In this document: piece by piece, positions 32,952 through 43,300 of the stretch
How the letters are laid out: each line of letters begins with the position of its first letter
Numbering within the stretch: the first letter of the stretch is position 1
Source of the DNA: Engelhardtia mirabilis
GTDB lineage: Bacteria > Planctomycetota > UBA1135 > GCA-002686595
Length of the DNA stretch: 64,000 bases
Assembly: GCA_007751255.1 (NCBI GenBank)
Contig: CP036296.1
Location: 2,666,001 to 2,730,000 of the forward strand
Reading direction: 5' to 3'
Notes under the pieces: model-generated
Databases searched by the model: none
Seen by the model: the letters and a program-made list of their open reading frames with translations, nothing else
What the model was told of the DNA's origin: nothing
Made by a program: the position numbers and the translations under genes

Positions 32952-34100
32952 TCAGCCCGCGGCCGTGAGGACCGCTTCGGCCACCCGATCGACGTCCCCG
33001 GGCTCCAGGAAGGGATGGATCGGCAGGCACAGGACCTCCCGCGCCAACTGCTCGGCGCCGGGGAAGTCCCCGGGACCGTAGCCCCAGTCCTTGGCCGCCT
33101 CCTGGACGTGGACGCAGCGGGGGTAGTGGACCGCCGCCGAGATGCCCTGGGCGGCGAGGGCCGCTTGCACCCGGTCGCGCGCGCCGTCCTCCCCGAGGAT
33201 GCGGACCGCGAACTGGTGGAAGGCGTGGGTCGTGCCGGGCTCCACCCGCAGGGCCGAGACCGTCTGACTGCCTTCGAAGGCCGAGTGGTAGCGGGCGGCG
33301 TGCTCGCGACGCCGGGCGTTCCAGGCGTCCAGGTGGGGCAGCTTCACGCGCAGCACCGCCGCCTGCATCGCTTGCAGGCGCGAGTTGGTCCCGACGCGCC
33401 CGTGCATGTACTTTGCCACGCTGCCGTGGTCGCGGATCTGCGACGTGTCGCAGGCCACCTCACCGCTCTGGGTCAACACCATGCCGCCCTCGCCGGCAGC
33501 GCCCAGGTTCTTGGTGGGGTAGAAGGAGAAGGCCGCCGCGTGTCCGTGGACTCCGCAGCGCCATTCGTTTCCGTCGGCGTCCGTGCGACCGGCACCGTGG
33601 GCCTGGGCGCCGTCCTCCAGTACCCAGAGACCCTTCGGATCGGTGATCGCCCGCAGGGCCGGGATATCGACCAGCGCGCCGTAGAGGTGGACCGGGACCA
33701 CGCCCACGGTCTGGTCGTCCAAGGCGGCCGCGACCTGGTCGAGACGCATCAGCGCCGTGTCCGGGTCCACGTCCACGAAGGTCGGCCGCGCGCCGGACCA
33801 GGCGATCGCGCCGGCCGAGGCGAAGAACGTGAACGGCGTGGTCAACACCTTGGCCCCGATCTCGAGACCCAGTGCGCGCATGGCGACCACCAGGGCGTCG
33901 GTGCCCGAAGACACGCCGACGCCGTGGGCAGCGCCCTGGTAGGCGGCGAACTCGCGTTCGAACGCTTGGACCTCGGGCCCCAGGACGTAGACCCCCGAGG
34001 CGAGCACGCGCTCGAGGGCTTCGATCAGGGCCGTTCCACATTGGGCGCGTTCCGCGACCAGGTCGAGGGGAGCGATGGGGCGGGGTTTCGTGGTGGTCAC
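32952..34100 (-). CDS. DegT/DnrJ/EryC1/StrS-family sugar aminotransferase
   Basis: A 382-residue PLP enzyme. 'GPEVQAFEREFAAYQGA', 'GVGVSSGTDALVVAMRALG', 'VLTTPFTFFASAGAIAWSGA', 'TFVDVDPDT', 'VVPVHLYGALVDI', 'VLEDGAQAHGA' and 'AAFSFYPTKNLGAAGEGG' (Schiff-base Lys within 'PTKNLG') are the family hallmarks in order. These enzymes transfer an amino group to keto-sugar nucleotides used in surface polysaccharides or glycoconjugates. No other sugar-nucleotide genes are adjacent. It follows the symporter gene on the same strand after about 40 bases and may be cotranscribed with it. Confidence 0.92.
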   Translation of the reverse strand: MTTTKPRPIAPLDLVAERAQCGTALIEALERVLASGVYVLGPEVQAFEREFAAYQGAAHGVGVSSGTDALVVAMRALGLEIGAKVLTTPFTFFASAGAIAWSGARPTFVDVDPDTALMRLDQVAAALDDQTVGVVPVHLYGALVDIPALRAITDPKGLWVLEDGAQAHGAGRTDADGNEWRCGVHGHAAAFSFYPTKNLGAAGEGGMVLTQSGEVACDTSQIRDHGSVAKYMHGRVGTNSRLQAMQAAVLRVKLPHLDAWNARRREHAARYHSAFEGSQTVSALRVEPGTTHAFHQFAVRILGEDGARDRVQAALAAQGISAAVHYPRCVHVQEAAKDWGYGPGDFPGAEQLAREVLCLPIHPFLEPGDVDRVAEAVLTAAG

Positions 34101-34139
34101 GGGAGTATGGGCGTTGCTGTGGGGGGCGCGGCGCGGCGC

Positions 34140-35792
34140 TTACTTGTAGGTGGGCATGTCGCCCGAGCGGAACAGCTTCCAGTAGTCGTCCAGGTCCGCC
34201 TTCACGCCCCCCGCCAGGAAGTAGATCCCGAAGATGTTCGGGATACACATGGCCATGATCATGGTGTCGCCGAAGGCGAGCATGTTGGTGGCGGAGAGGA
34301 TCGAACCGAGAAAGGTGAAGGCCAGGAAGATCAGCTTGTAGACGATCGAGCTGCCCTCGCCGAACAGGTACGACCAGCAGCGCTCGCCGTAGTAGGACCA
34401 CGAAATCATGGTCGAGAAGGCGAACAGCGCCACGGCGATCGCGAGCACGTACTTGAAGCCGGGGATGACCTGGTTCATCGCGGCCGAGGTCAGGGCGGCG
34501 CCGTTGTTGCCGTCGACGAAGTGGGCGTACTCCGGGTTCTCGTAGGCGCCGGTGATGACGATCACCAGGGCCGTCATCGTGCAGACCACGACCGTGTCGA
34601 TGAAGGGCTCGAGCAGCGCGACGATGCCCTCGCGCACGGCGTAGGGCGTCTGGGCGGCGGAGTGGGCGATGGCCGCGGAGCCGACGCCGGCCTCGTTCGA
34701 GAAGGCCGCGCGCTGGAACCCGACGACCAGCACGCCGACGAAACCGCCCCAGGTCGCACCGGGGTTGAAGGCGCCCTCGATGATCTTCATGAAGGCCGTG
34801 GGGATCTCGCTGAAGTTGACCACGAGGATCGTCAGGGCCGCGAGCACGTAGACCCCGCACATGGTCGGGACGATCTTCTCGGCCACGTTGGCGATGCGTC
34901 GGATGCCGCCGACGATCACCAGACCCACGGCGAAGGTCATGACCGCGCCGTAGACCCAGCTGTTGTCCGCCAGGAAGGGGATCGTGGCGCCGATCGCGCC
35001 CAGGCTCTGGTTGACCTGGAAGCTGTTGCCACCGGCGATCGAGCCCCCGATGCAGAGCACCGCGAAGAGCACCGCGAGGGGGGCGCCGAGCGTCCCCAGA
35101 CCCCTCTCGCGCAGGCCGCGCGAGAGGTAGTACATGGCGCCGCCCATCACGTGCCCGTCCTCGCGCACCTCCCGGTACTTCTGGCCCAGGGTGCACTCGA
35201 CGAACTTGGAGCTCATGCCGAGGAGACCGGCGCAGATCATCCAGAAGGTCGCGCCCGGGCCGCCGATGCTGACCGCGATCGCGACCCCCGCGATGTTGCC
35301 CAGACCGACCGTCGCCGATAGCGCCGCCGAGAGGGCCTGGAAGTGGGTCACCTCACCCTCGGCCTGGTGGTTCGGGTCGGTGTACTTGCCGCGCACGACG
35401 TCGATGGCGTGCTTGAACCCGCGCAGGTTGATGAAACCCATGCGGATGGTGAAGAACGTCGCCCCGATGATCAGCCAGACCACGGCGAAGGGCACCGTGC
35501 GGGGCGACCCGTCGGCCTTTGTCCCGATGAACGGGAGTGGGTAGAAGACCAGGTTCTCCAGCGCGCCGTTGATCCCACCGAAGGTGTCGTCGAGGGCCTG
35601 CTGCCAGGCCGGCAGCTCCCGGACGACGGGATTCTCGATCGCGTCGCCCGCGCCGTCGACCATCTCGGCCGCCCCCTGGGGCGGGGGAGACTCGCTCTCC
35701 TGGGCCGACGCGGGGGCGTGGAGCAGGGCACCGGCGCAGAGGCCAACCAGGAGGAGCTGGGCGAGGAACGAGCTGAAGTTGCGTCGGCGCAT
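34140..35792 (-). CDS. Sodium:alanine (AGCS family) symporter
   Basis: A 550-residue protein from the ATG at 35792, with a cleavable-looking signal ('FLAQLLLVGLCAGALLHAPASA') and a 50-residue extracytoplasmic part before the transporter core. AGCS signatures: 'QALSAALSATVGLGNIAGVA' (sodium-site region), 'GGPGATFWMICAGLLGMSSK', 'AGGNSFQVNQ' and 'SNEAGVGSAAIAHSAAQTP' (the strongly conserved NEAGxGS motif). About 10-11 helices follow. It imports alanine, glycine or a similar amino acid with sodium. A signal peptide ahead of an AGCS carrier is uncommon in most phyla. Divergent from the VCBS gene at 36061 across a 268-base promoter region in which I see no clear operator. Confidence 0.93.
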   Translation of the reverse strand: MRRRNFSSFLAQLLLVGLCAGALLHAPASAQESESPPPQGAAEMVDGAGDAIENPVVRELPAWQQALDDTFGGINGALENLVFYPLPFIGTKADGSPRTVPFAVVWLIIGATFFTIRMGFINLRGFKHAIDVVRGKYTDPNHQAEGEVTHFQALSAALSATVGLGNIAGVAIAVSIGGPGATFWMICAGLLGMSSKFVECTLGQKYREVREDGHVMGGAMYYLSRGLRERGLGTLGAPLAVLFAVLCIGGSIAGGNSFQVNQSLGAIGATIPFLADNSWVYGAVMTFAVGLVIVGGIRRIANVAEKIVPTMCGVYVLAALTILVVNFSEIPTAFMKIIEGAFNPGATWGGFVGVLVVGFQRAAFSNEAGVGSAAIAHSAAQTPYAVREGIVALLEPFIDTVVVCTMTALVIVITGAYENPEYAHFVDGNNGAALTSAAMNQVIPGFKYVLAIAVALFAFSTMISWSYYGERCWSYLFGEGSSIVYKLIFLAFTFLGSILSATNMLAFGDTMIMAMCIPNIFGIYFLAGGVKADLDDYWKLFRSGDMPTYK

Positions 35793-36060
35793 GGGATGGG
35801 GCAGGGGGTCCGAGGTCGCGAGATCGTGCCAAGGGGGCCCGGCCGGTGCCAGGACGGCCCTTCCAACCGGCCTGGTCGTGCGGTTTGGCCCGACCTCCAG
35901 CGGGAGTCGAGAGTTGCGGAGACCCCTCGAGAGAGCGCTCCTTTCGCGACCCGCTTCCGAGTCGCCGGATAGGATAAAGCGGCTACCTATTGACCGGACC
36001 CCCCCCTCGACCCGGCATTCGCCCCACCTCGCGGCCTCGTCCGTACCTGCTCCAACAGCC

Positions 36061-38832
36061 ATGGCCAAGTTCTCTCGTTCCGCAGCCTGCCCCGCGCTCG
36101 CGGCCTTCACCCTTCTCGCGGCCTCCGGCCTGGGTCAGGCCCAGACGGTCGTCGTGACGACCCCGCCCCCCGGCTCGCAGACCAGTCTGGTGAGCGCCGA
36201 AGTCGAGGGCCTGGTGGTCGGCCTGCCCGGCCCCGCCCCGGTCTCGTCGGTCTTCGTTCGGACCCGCTACCCGAATGGGACTTCCAACCCGCCGATGGCC
36301 AAGGACGGGGCCTACACCCCCGGCGTCCTCGGTTGGGAGTACGACCTCGACTGGAACGAGCTGACCGGCCTCGGGACCTGGAAGGGCCGCTGCCAGTGGC
36401 TCGCCAGCGGCACGAACTTCATGGACGTGTACCTGCCGACGGACACATTCGGCTCGCCGTCCTACACCCAGAGCCTGGTCTTCCAGGGCGCGGGCATCAA
36501 CGTGTCCGACGTGATCGCGGCCATCCACCCCGTGCAGCGCACGGTCGACGTGGTGCGTGCCGACGGTAGCGACGGCGCGATCGAGTTCCTGATGGACGTG
36601 TTCAACACGACCCAGAGCCAGACCTACACGGTCGACGTCGAAGCCAAGATCGAGCTGCCCAGCGGCCAGATCGTCCAGCTCCCCATGGGCGGCCCGGGCA
36701 TCGACGCGGTCAACTACACGATCATCCCCGGCGACTTCCAGTACACCTCCGTGGTGGACCCGGATGGAATGCGGTTCGCCTTCGACCTGACCCAGGCGCC
36801 CTTCCCGCAACCCGTGCAGGAGGGGGCCTACCGCATGGAGGTCTTCGTCTACGACGGCCCGGCGCTGATCTACCTGGACGAGGACGTCGACTTCTGGGTC
36901 ACCGATCGCAGCGGCAAGGACTTCCGCGACGTCACCCGCGGCAGCGGTCTCGACGAGGTCTACCTGACCGGTGGCAACCTGCCCTCGGCCGGCAACGGGA
37001 TGGCGGCCTTCGACTACAACAGCGACGGCCTGACGGACATCTTTTTCACCAACCCTGCCAGCGACAAGGCGTTCATCGCGATCGGGCCCAACTGGCCCTT
37101 CCCCGGTGGCCGCAACTACCTGATGCAGAACAACGGTGATGGGACCTTCACCGACGTGACGGTTGCCGCCGGTGTCGATGGCGATCCCACCGTCGGCTCC
37201 TACGGTGCCGCCTGGGGCGACATCAACAAGGACGGCTACAACGACCTCGTCGTCGGCAACCGCGACAGCGCCATCTACACCTACCGCAACAACGGTGACG
37301 GCACCTTCACCGACGTGGCCCTCAACTCCTTCGGCGGGCCGACCTCCGAGTGGAACATGGTGCCGCGACTGGGCGACTACGACGCCGACGGTGACCTCGA
37401 CCTGTACATCGGCAAGTACATGGGCGGGTTCAACACGACCTGGGCGGTCACGGGCGATCGGGACCGTCTGTTCCGCAACGAGTTCGTCGAAGGCAACCTG
37501 GATCCGACCTTCACCGACTGGCCGCTCTTCACCGACGTGACGACCGTGTCCGGCACCGGCAACTTGGGTCTGGCCCTGGCGGCGACCTTCGCCGACGTGA
37601 ACAACGACGGCAACCTCGACATCGCGGCCCACAACGACTTCGGCGCCTTCGCCATCCCGAACCAGCTCTACATGGGCGACGGTGCGGGCCACTTCATCGA
37701 GTCGGGCGCGACCACGGGCTACGACAAGCGCGAGTTCTCGATGGGAGTCTCGCTCTCCGACCTCGACCGCGACGGTTGGCTCGACTCCTACTCGTCGAGC
37801 ATCGGTCGCAACTCCCTGCTGCTCTCCAACGGCGACGGGACCTGGACCGACTCGGCTACGGGCTCCGGCGCCGAGGGCGACTTCATGGCTTCCGGCCCCG
37901 AGGCCGACGGCCTGAACCTCGACGACAACTGGGGCATCATGTCCTGGGACTACGACCTGGATCAGGACACCGACCTCTACGTGGCCGGCTCGGACCTCTC
38001 GGTGGGCTACAACATGCCGATCGCCGAGCTGCACCCGGACTCGGTGTACGAGAACGACGGCACGGCCCACTTCACCCGTCGCGCCGTGGACCTGGGTCTG
38101 GCCAACGGAGCGCGGACCCGCTCGATCCTGTCCATCGACGTCGACCTCGACGGCGACCTGGACGTGATCACCTCGGCCGAGAACGAGGGCGTGACGTTGA
38201 TGCGGAACGACCTCGTGACCACCAACCACTGGCTGCGCCTGCGGCCCAGCACGTGGCGGTCGGCCCCGGGCGGCTTCAACACGAAGTTCACCGTCAAGAC
38301 CCCGGGTGTGACCCAGTACGGCGAGGTCATGACCGAGTCGGCCCACGCGACCTCGCCCGACAACACCCTGACCTTCGGGCTCGGCCCGAACACCAAGGCC
38401 GAAGTCGTGGCCCAGTGGCCCCGCGGCGGCTCGACGACCTGGTTCACCCGCAGCGGTGACACCGAGCATCTCCTGTACGAGACCGTGATCCAGGTCGCGG
38501 GCGGGATCGACGGCTCCGTCAACACGGGCAACATCCCGGACCTGAAGGTCTTCGGGCCCCCCGGGCACTTCGCCTTGGCGGCATTGGGCAACCCGTTGGT
38601 CGGCTTCGGCCTGCCCCTGCCCACCGGCGGCTCGCTCGACATCTTCCCCTTCTTCGACTACCCCCTGGCCCAGATCCTGCCCTTGAGCGGCAGCGGCGAA
38701 GCGAACTGGATCCTGGGTCCGGTGCCGGCCTCGGCCTCGGGCCTGGTCTTCGAGTTGCAGATGGTGACGCTCAACCCGGCCACCCTGGTCTTCGACTCGA
38801 AGTCCGGTGTGAGCACGTTGACGATCAACTGA
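36061..38832 (+). CDS. Large secreted VCBS/FG-GAP (CRTAC-like) protein
   Basis: A 923-residue protein with a signal peptide (ending near 'ASGLGQAQT'). An Ig-like N-terminal half (residues 30-290) precedes a seven-bladed calcium-binding propeller: 'FDYNSDGLTDIFF', 'GDINKDGYNDLVVGN', 'GDYDADGDLDLYIGK', 'ADVNNDGNLDIAAHN', 'SDLDRDGWLDSYS', 'DYDLDQDTDLYVAG', 'VDLDGDLDVITS'. Then 'TNHWLRLRPS' and 'FGLGPNTKAEVVAQWPRG' are ASPIC/UnbV-like. The last 60 residues ('ILGPVPASASGLVFELQMVT') match the C-terminal module of other secreted proteins here. Likely a cell-surface adhesin or scaffold; no catalytic site is evident. A strong hairpin follows. Confidence 0.87.
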   Translation: MAKFSRSAACPALAAFTLLAASGLGQAQTVVVTTPPPGSQTSLVSAEVEGLVVGLPGPAPVSSVFVRTRYPNGTSNPPMAKDGAYTPGVLGWEYDLDWNELTGLGTWKGRCQWLASGTNFMDVYLPTDTFGSPSYTQSLVFQGAGINVSDVIAAIHPVQRTVDVVRADGSDGAIEFLMDVFNTTQSQTYTVDVEAKIELPSGQIVQLPMGGPGIDAVNYTIIPGDFQYTSVVDPDGMRFAFDLTQAPFPQPVQEGAYRMEVFVYDGPALIYLDEDVDFWVTDRSGKDFRDVTRGSGLDEVYLTGGNLPSAGNGMAAFDYNSDGLTDIFFTNPASDKAFIAIGPNWPFPGGRNYLMQNNGDGTFTDVTVAAGVDGDPTVGSYGAAWGDINKDGYNDLVVGNRDSAIYTYRNNGDGTFTDVALNSFGGPTSEWNMVPRLGDYDADGDLDLYIGKYMGGFNTTWAVTGDRDRLFRNEFVEGNLDPTFTDWPLFTDVTTVSGTGNLGLALAATFADVNNDGNLDIAAHNDFGAFAIPNQLYMGDGAGHFIESGATTGYDKREFSMGVSLSDLDRDGWLDSYSSSIGRNSLLLSNGDGTWTDSATGSGAEGDFMASGPEADGLNLDDNWGIMSWDYDLDQDTDLYVAGSDLSVGYNMPIAELHPDSVYENDGTAHFTRRAVDLGLANGARTRSILSIDVDLDGDLDVITSAENEGVTLMRNDLVTTNHWLRLRPSTWRSAPGGFNTKFTVKTPGVTQYGEVMTESAHATSPDNTLTFGLGPNTKAEVVAQWPRGGSTTWFTRSGDTEHLLYETVIQVAGGIDGSVNTGNIPDLKVFGPPGHFALAALGNPLVGFGLPLPTGGSLDIFPFFDYPLAQILPLSGSGEANWILGPVPASASGLVFELQMVTLNPATLVFDSKSGVSTLTIN

Positions 38833-38852
38833 GCCGAGTCCGCGCGCGCCGG

Positions 38853-38884
38853 CGGCCCCGTCCTTTCAACGAAGGGCGGGGCCG
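38853..38884 (+). terminator. GC-rich hairpin after the VCBS gene
   Basis: CGGCCCCG-T-CCTT, loop TCAACG, AAGG-G-CGGGGCCG: a 12-bp stem with one mismatch, 20 bases after the stop. There is no T-run, as is usual in very GC-rich genomes, but position and stability make a terminator the best reading. Confidence 0.6.
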
Positions 38885-38973
38885 TCGGCCGTTCGGGGAC
38901 TCGAAAGCTACGGGCCGTCGGAACGTAGGGCATCATCTGCGACGACCGCGGCCACCGGGTCGCGCACCGAACC

Positions 38974-40332
38974 ATGCTGCAATCGAACCACCATCGCCTT
39001 CCCTCCCGTGCGGCCTCGACCTTCGCCCTGACTCTGGGCGGCCTGGGCTGCTGCATCTCGCTCACCGCGTGCTCCGGCGCTTCGGCCCAGGAGCCTGCGC
39101 AGAGCGAAGAACTCGCCGCGATGACGAAACTGGCGCGCGAGATCCAGGTCGAGGTCGCCGTGCTGCGCGGGCTCGACTTCAACGCCGACGTGCCGGTCGA
39201 GATCGCGACGTTGGAGGGCTTCAGGGCCTACGCAGCGGAGCGCATGGAGTCGGTCGGGAACCAGACCCAGCGTGAGGCCCAGGAGCTGGGCGCCAAGATG
39301 CTGGGGCTGATCCCGACCGAGATGGACTACTGGGGCGAGACGCTCGAGATCCTCGGCGGTCAAGTGGGGGGCTACTACGACCCCGAGCGCGACACCTTCT
39401 CGATCATGGCCGGGGTCACCGGCGCACTGGCCCAGAGCGTGCTGTCCCACGAGCTGGTGCACGCGCTCGACGACCAGCACTTCGACCTCGGCGGGGCCAT
39501 GGAGAGCCGCGCCGAGGACACCGACCGACTGACCGCCTACCACGCCGTGGTGGAGGGCTCGGCGATGGTCGTCCAGACGGTCTGGACCATGCAGCACATC
39601 GGCGACTTCTCCGCCGCCGACATCGCCGAGATGAGCGATGTGACGCCCCAGGAGCTGTTCGAGACGGCGCCGTACATCTGGATGCCGGTGCTGTTCTCCT
39701 ACCTGCGCGGTCAGTGCTTCCTGCAGCGCACCGAGTCCCTGCTGGCCGCCCAGACGCGCAAGTTCGATCCGGCCGACCTCGACCGGGCCTTCCGCGAGCC
39801 GCCGACCTCCACCGAGCAGATCCTGCACCCGGCGAAGTACTGGGATCCCGAGCAACGGGACGAGCCCGCGGTCGTGCGCGTCACCGCCCCTGAAGGCAGC
39901 GTTTGGCAGCCGGTCCACAGCGAAGTTCTCGGCGAGTTCGGGCTGCGCCTGGTCGCCGCGGCGCCCGACTCGATCGAGGTGCCCGACGCCGCCAACCCGA
40001 TGTCCTTCCTGTCGATCGAGTTCACGTCGGACGAGTCCGATGGCTGGGAGGGCGACTGCGCCCAGCTCTTCGAGCGCGACGGGGCATCGCTGTTGGTGTT
40101 GGCGACGGTGTGGGAGACCGAGATCGACCGGGACGAGTTCGCCGAGGCCATGGACGCCCGCCGCGACGCCCTGTTGACCGCGGCCCAGGCCCTCGGCCGA
40201 CATCGAGGCACGACCCTGGCCAGCGTCGCTGCGCAGCCGGTGGGCGAGCTCGAGTTCCAACTGGTGATCGGGATCGGCGTGGGCTCCCCCGACTTGGTCG
40301 GCACGGGCTTCGAGGTCGTGATCGAGCGCTGA
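38974..40332 (+). CDS. Exported HExxH metallopeptidase-like lipoprotein
   Basis: A 452-residue protein with a lipoprotein-like signal ('LGGLGCCISLTACSGASA'). 'GGYYDPERDTFSIMAG' precedes 'LSHELVHALDDQHFDL', an HExxH zinc motif with the H-A-x-D-D-Q-H extension seen in a group of uncharacterised gluzincin-like exported proteins. 'AYHAVVEGSAMVVQ', about 40 residues later, supplies a candidate third ligand (Glu). The second half ('VWQPVHSEVLGEFGLRLV', 'WEGDCAQLFERDG') is a conserved-looking but unnamed domain. Probably a membrane-tethered peptidase; substrate unknown. It appears monocistronic. Confidence 0.8.
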   Translation: MLQSNHHRLPSRAASTFALTLGGLGCCISLTACSGASAQEPAQSEELAAMTKLAREIQVEVAVLRGLDFNADVPVEIATLEGFRAYAAERMESVGNQTQREAQELGAKMLGLIPTEMDYWGETLEILGGQVGGYYDPERDTFSIMAGVTGALAQSVLSHELVHALDDQHFDLGGAMESRAEDTDRLTAYHAVVEGSAMVVQTVWTMQHIGDFSAADIAEMSDVTPQELFETAPYIWMPVLFSYLRGQCFLQRTESLLAAQTRKFDPADLDRAFREPPTSTEQILHPAKYWDPEQRDEPAVVRVTAPEGSVWQPVHSEVLGEFGLRLVAAAPDSIEVPDAANPMSFLSIEFTSDESDGWEGDCAQLFERDGASLLVLATVWETEIDRDEFAEAMDARRDALLTAAQALGRHRGTTLASVAAQPVGELEFQLVIGIGVGSPDLVGTGFEVVIER

Positions 40333-40353
40333 CCCTCGGTCGCCGGCCCGACC

Positions 40354-43300
40354 TCAGGGGAACCGCAGATCCAACCGGGTCGTTTCCCCGGCCGTCACCT
40401 CGGCCCGGGCCTGGAGGTCGTCGTCGGGGTTGCCGGGGCCCTGCGGCAGCACGCGCAGGTCCCAGGTTCCCTGCGCCAGACCGCCCAGGGCGACGGAGCC
40501 GTTGACGATGGAGTCCACACGGCGGTCCTGCCCCTGGGTTCCCCGGCGGGTAGCCTCCGCGATGTAGCGGCGCGGCGCGGAACCATCCGGATTGGCGACC
40601 GACACGAACAGGGTTCCGCCCACAACCAGCTCGAGATCGACGTCGCCGCAGACGACATCCCGCGCGACCTCGACCGGGCCGGCAGTGCCGGCGAGGTACT
40701 GGCCGCCCCAGGCCACGACGGTCAAGGGCGTGTCGGTCGGGACGCCGCGCAACACGTAGCTCCCGTCCGCTTCGGTGGTCACGCGTTCGACTGCGGGGAC
40801 GCCCTCCTGCTCCATCAAGTACCGCTCGGGTCCCGTTCGGCCGGGCAGGGCTCGGATGGTCAGGTTGCTGAGGGACCCCGGCACGAAGCCGCCCTCGAAA
40901 ACCGCGACGCGCATGCCCGGCAGCGCGGCGCCCGACGCGTTGCGTACCACCCCTCGGATCTCGGTCACTGGCAGGTCCAGGTCGAGTCGGTTGTCGCCCG
41001 GACTCAGCAGCAGCTGCTCCTCGTGGGCGGAGAGACGATCTGGATGGGTGATCCGCAGCAGGTAGCTGCCGACCTCCAGGGGCGGGAAGCGATAGGTCCC
41101 CTCGCCGATCGAGGTCGTCGAGGCCGCTGCGGGTGAGCTGGCGTCCCCCGGGTGGAGGGCCAGGCGTGCGCCGATCAGAGGGCGACCGCTCTCGGTGACC
41201 TGCCCGGTGAGCTCGCCCGTCGCGGGGGCGTGGACCGCCACGGTCGCCGTCTCACCGTCGACGACGTCGACCTCGACCCAGCCGCCTGTACCGGGCTGCT
41301 CGAAGTCGACGATCATCGACGAACCCGACAACAGGGTGGGGCTGATGGAGCGGCGCTCGAGGCGAAATCCGTGGCGGCCGGCTTCGAGTCGATCGATCAA
41401 GACTCGGCCGGACGGGTCGGTGACGTGGCGACGGCCCGTGCCCGGCGGCAGTGGCATCCGGGCGGCGTCGCGCTCCGCTGGCGGGCGGCGCTCGATACGG
41501 ACATTCCGCAGGGGCTCGCCGTGCTCGTCGAAGGCCTCGACCAACACGGAACCTCCGGCGACCAGCAGGGCCTCGTAGTCCAGCAGCGGCTCGGAGGGTG
41601 AGACTTCGATGCCCTCGACCTCCAGCACGGCGTGGTGTGGCGACTCGACGCGCAGCACACACGGACCCAGCGCCGGTGCGGTCAGCACGGCGACTCCGGC
41701 AGAGTCCGTGCGCTGGACTTCGGCCAGGTCAGGGTTGCCGCTCTGCAAGCTCGCCTCGCCCCATTGCGCGGCGATAGCGTGCTTGAAGCGCCGTTCCGAT
41801 GCGGCGAAGGGGTCGTCGCGCTGGGGACTCAGGGAGACGCTGGCCCCGGCGACCGGTGAGCGGTCGGCGGCGTCGAGCACCGTGACCCTCAGGGTTGGCA
41901 CCGGCTCCAGGAGGATGTCGCCCAGCGAGAGCTCTGCACCGGGCACCAGGGCGATGTCGCGCAGCTCGCGTTGGGCGAATCCCGCGGCCTGAATCGTCAG
42001 CTGCAGGCGATCCTCCTCGTCGAAGGTCCCCAGGTCCTCCAGGAACACGCGCCCGCCCGGGTGCACCGAAAGGGGCGTGCCGTCGAAGTCGAGCAGCGGC
42101 CGCTGGAGCGCGTCGCCGTAGTGCACGACGAACTCCGAGAGGGGAGCTCCCGTCCGCCCGTTGAGGACCCGGAAGGAGAGCCCGGCCCCGGTTGTGTAGG
42201 CGAGGAGCACTCCGCGCTCGCCGGCGGATGCACGTGCGGACTCGGAGCGGACCAAGGCGCCGGCGAGGGCGCTCGGAGCGTTGTCGTACTGCCGCTCGAA
42301 GGCCTGAAGCTCGTACTCGCGGCCAGCGAGGAGGCCGGTCAGGGCGAAGCGACCTTCCCCGTCCACCGCGGCCATCGGGGTCCGGCGAAGCCCGGGAGCC
42401 TCCAAGGCGTCGTCCTGGCCGAGGGGTGACAGGCGGGCCTGGACTCGGACTCGTTCCAGCACGAACGACGGCGCGCCGGTCACGCGACCTTCGATGTCGG
42501 CACCCCGCTCGAGCGCGAACTCGAGACCGCTGCGCCGCTCGCCGGGTCGCTCGGCTCGGCCGTGGAAGTAACCGGACGGATGGCCCGCGGCCGTCACCTC
42601 GATCGACCACGGACCACAGGCCAGGCGGTCGATGGTGAAGGTCCCCGCGGCGTCGGAGGTTGCGAGGGGCGCGGGTGCCAGCAGGGCCGCGTCTTGGGTC
42701 GGGCCTCGTTCGTTCCGCAGCAACCGCAGCTCGGCTCCCACCACCGGCGCTCCGTCGAAATCGACGACCCTGCCTGCGATCTGCGCGCCCTGCACCAGGG
42801 CGATGGTCCGCAGCGTGGAGTCTGCGGCGAAGTCGCCGGTCAGGTCGTCGTCCTCGTAGGGAGCGAAGCCCGCGGCCAGGACCGCCAGGCGGAGGATCTC
42901 GGTGGGGGTGGCCGCGAGCTCGAAGCTGCCATCGGCGTCTGTCAGCGCCTCGCTCACGCCAGGTTGTAGCCGCGCGTTCCCGCGAGCACCGATCGCGGAG
43001 GGAGAGTCCGCATGGACGTAGTCCAAGGGCAAGCCCGGCCGCCCCGACGCCAGAACCCGCGCACCAGCCACCGGGTTCCCCGACATGTCGACCACGTGCC
43101 CCCCGGTTCCGATCGTCTCACCCTGCGCTGCGTCGTACGAAGTCGGCTCGGGCGAGGCCAGTGCTCGGGACCGACCGCCGGGTCGCTCGAGCTCGCCCGG
43201 GGCACCCAAGGGGCTCGGGTCTGAAAAAGCCGGTGTACCGACAGCGCTCGGGATTGCGCCACTGCTTGCCCTCGAAGCTCGGGCGTCGCCGTCGTCATTC

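Noticed and set aside
32444-32968. Open frame of 174 codons containing a Gly-Gly-Thr repeat
   Set aside because: The repeat keeps all frames open; flanking residues are Arg/Pro/Ser-rich noise with no start signal.
35983-38568. Minus-strand open frame of about 860 codons
   Set aside because: Antisense of the VCBS protein, whose calcium loops and signal peptide are unmistakable on the plus strand.
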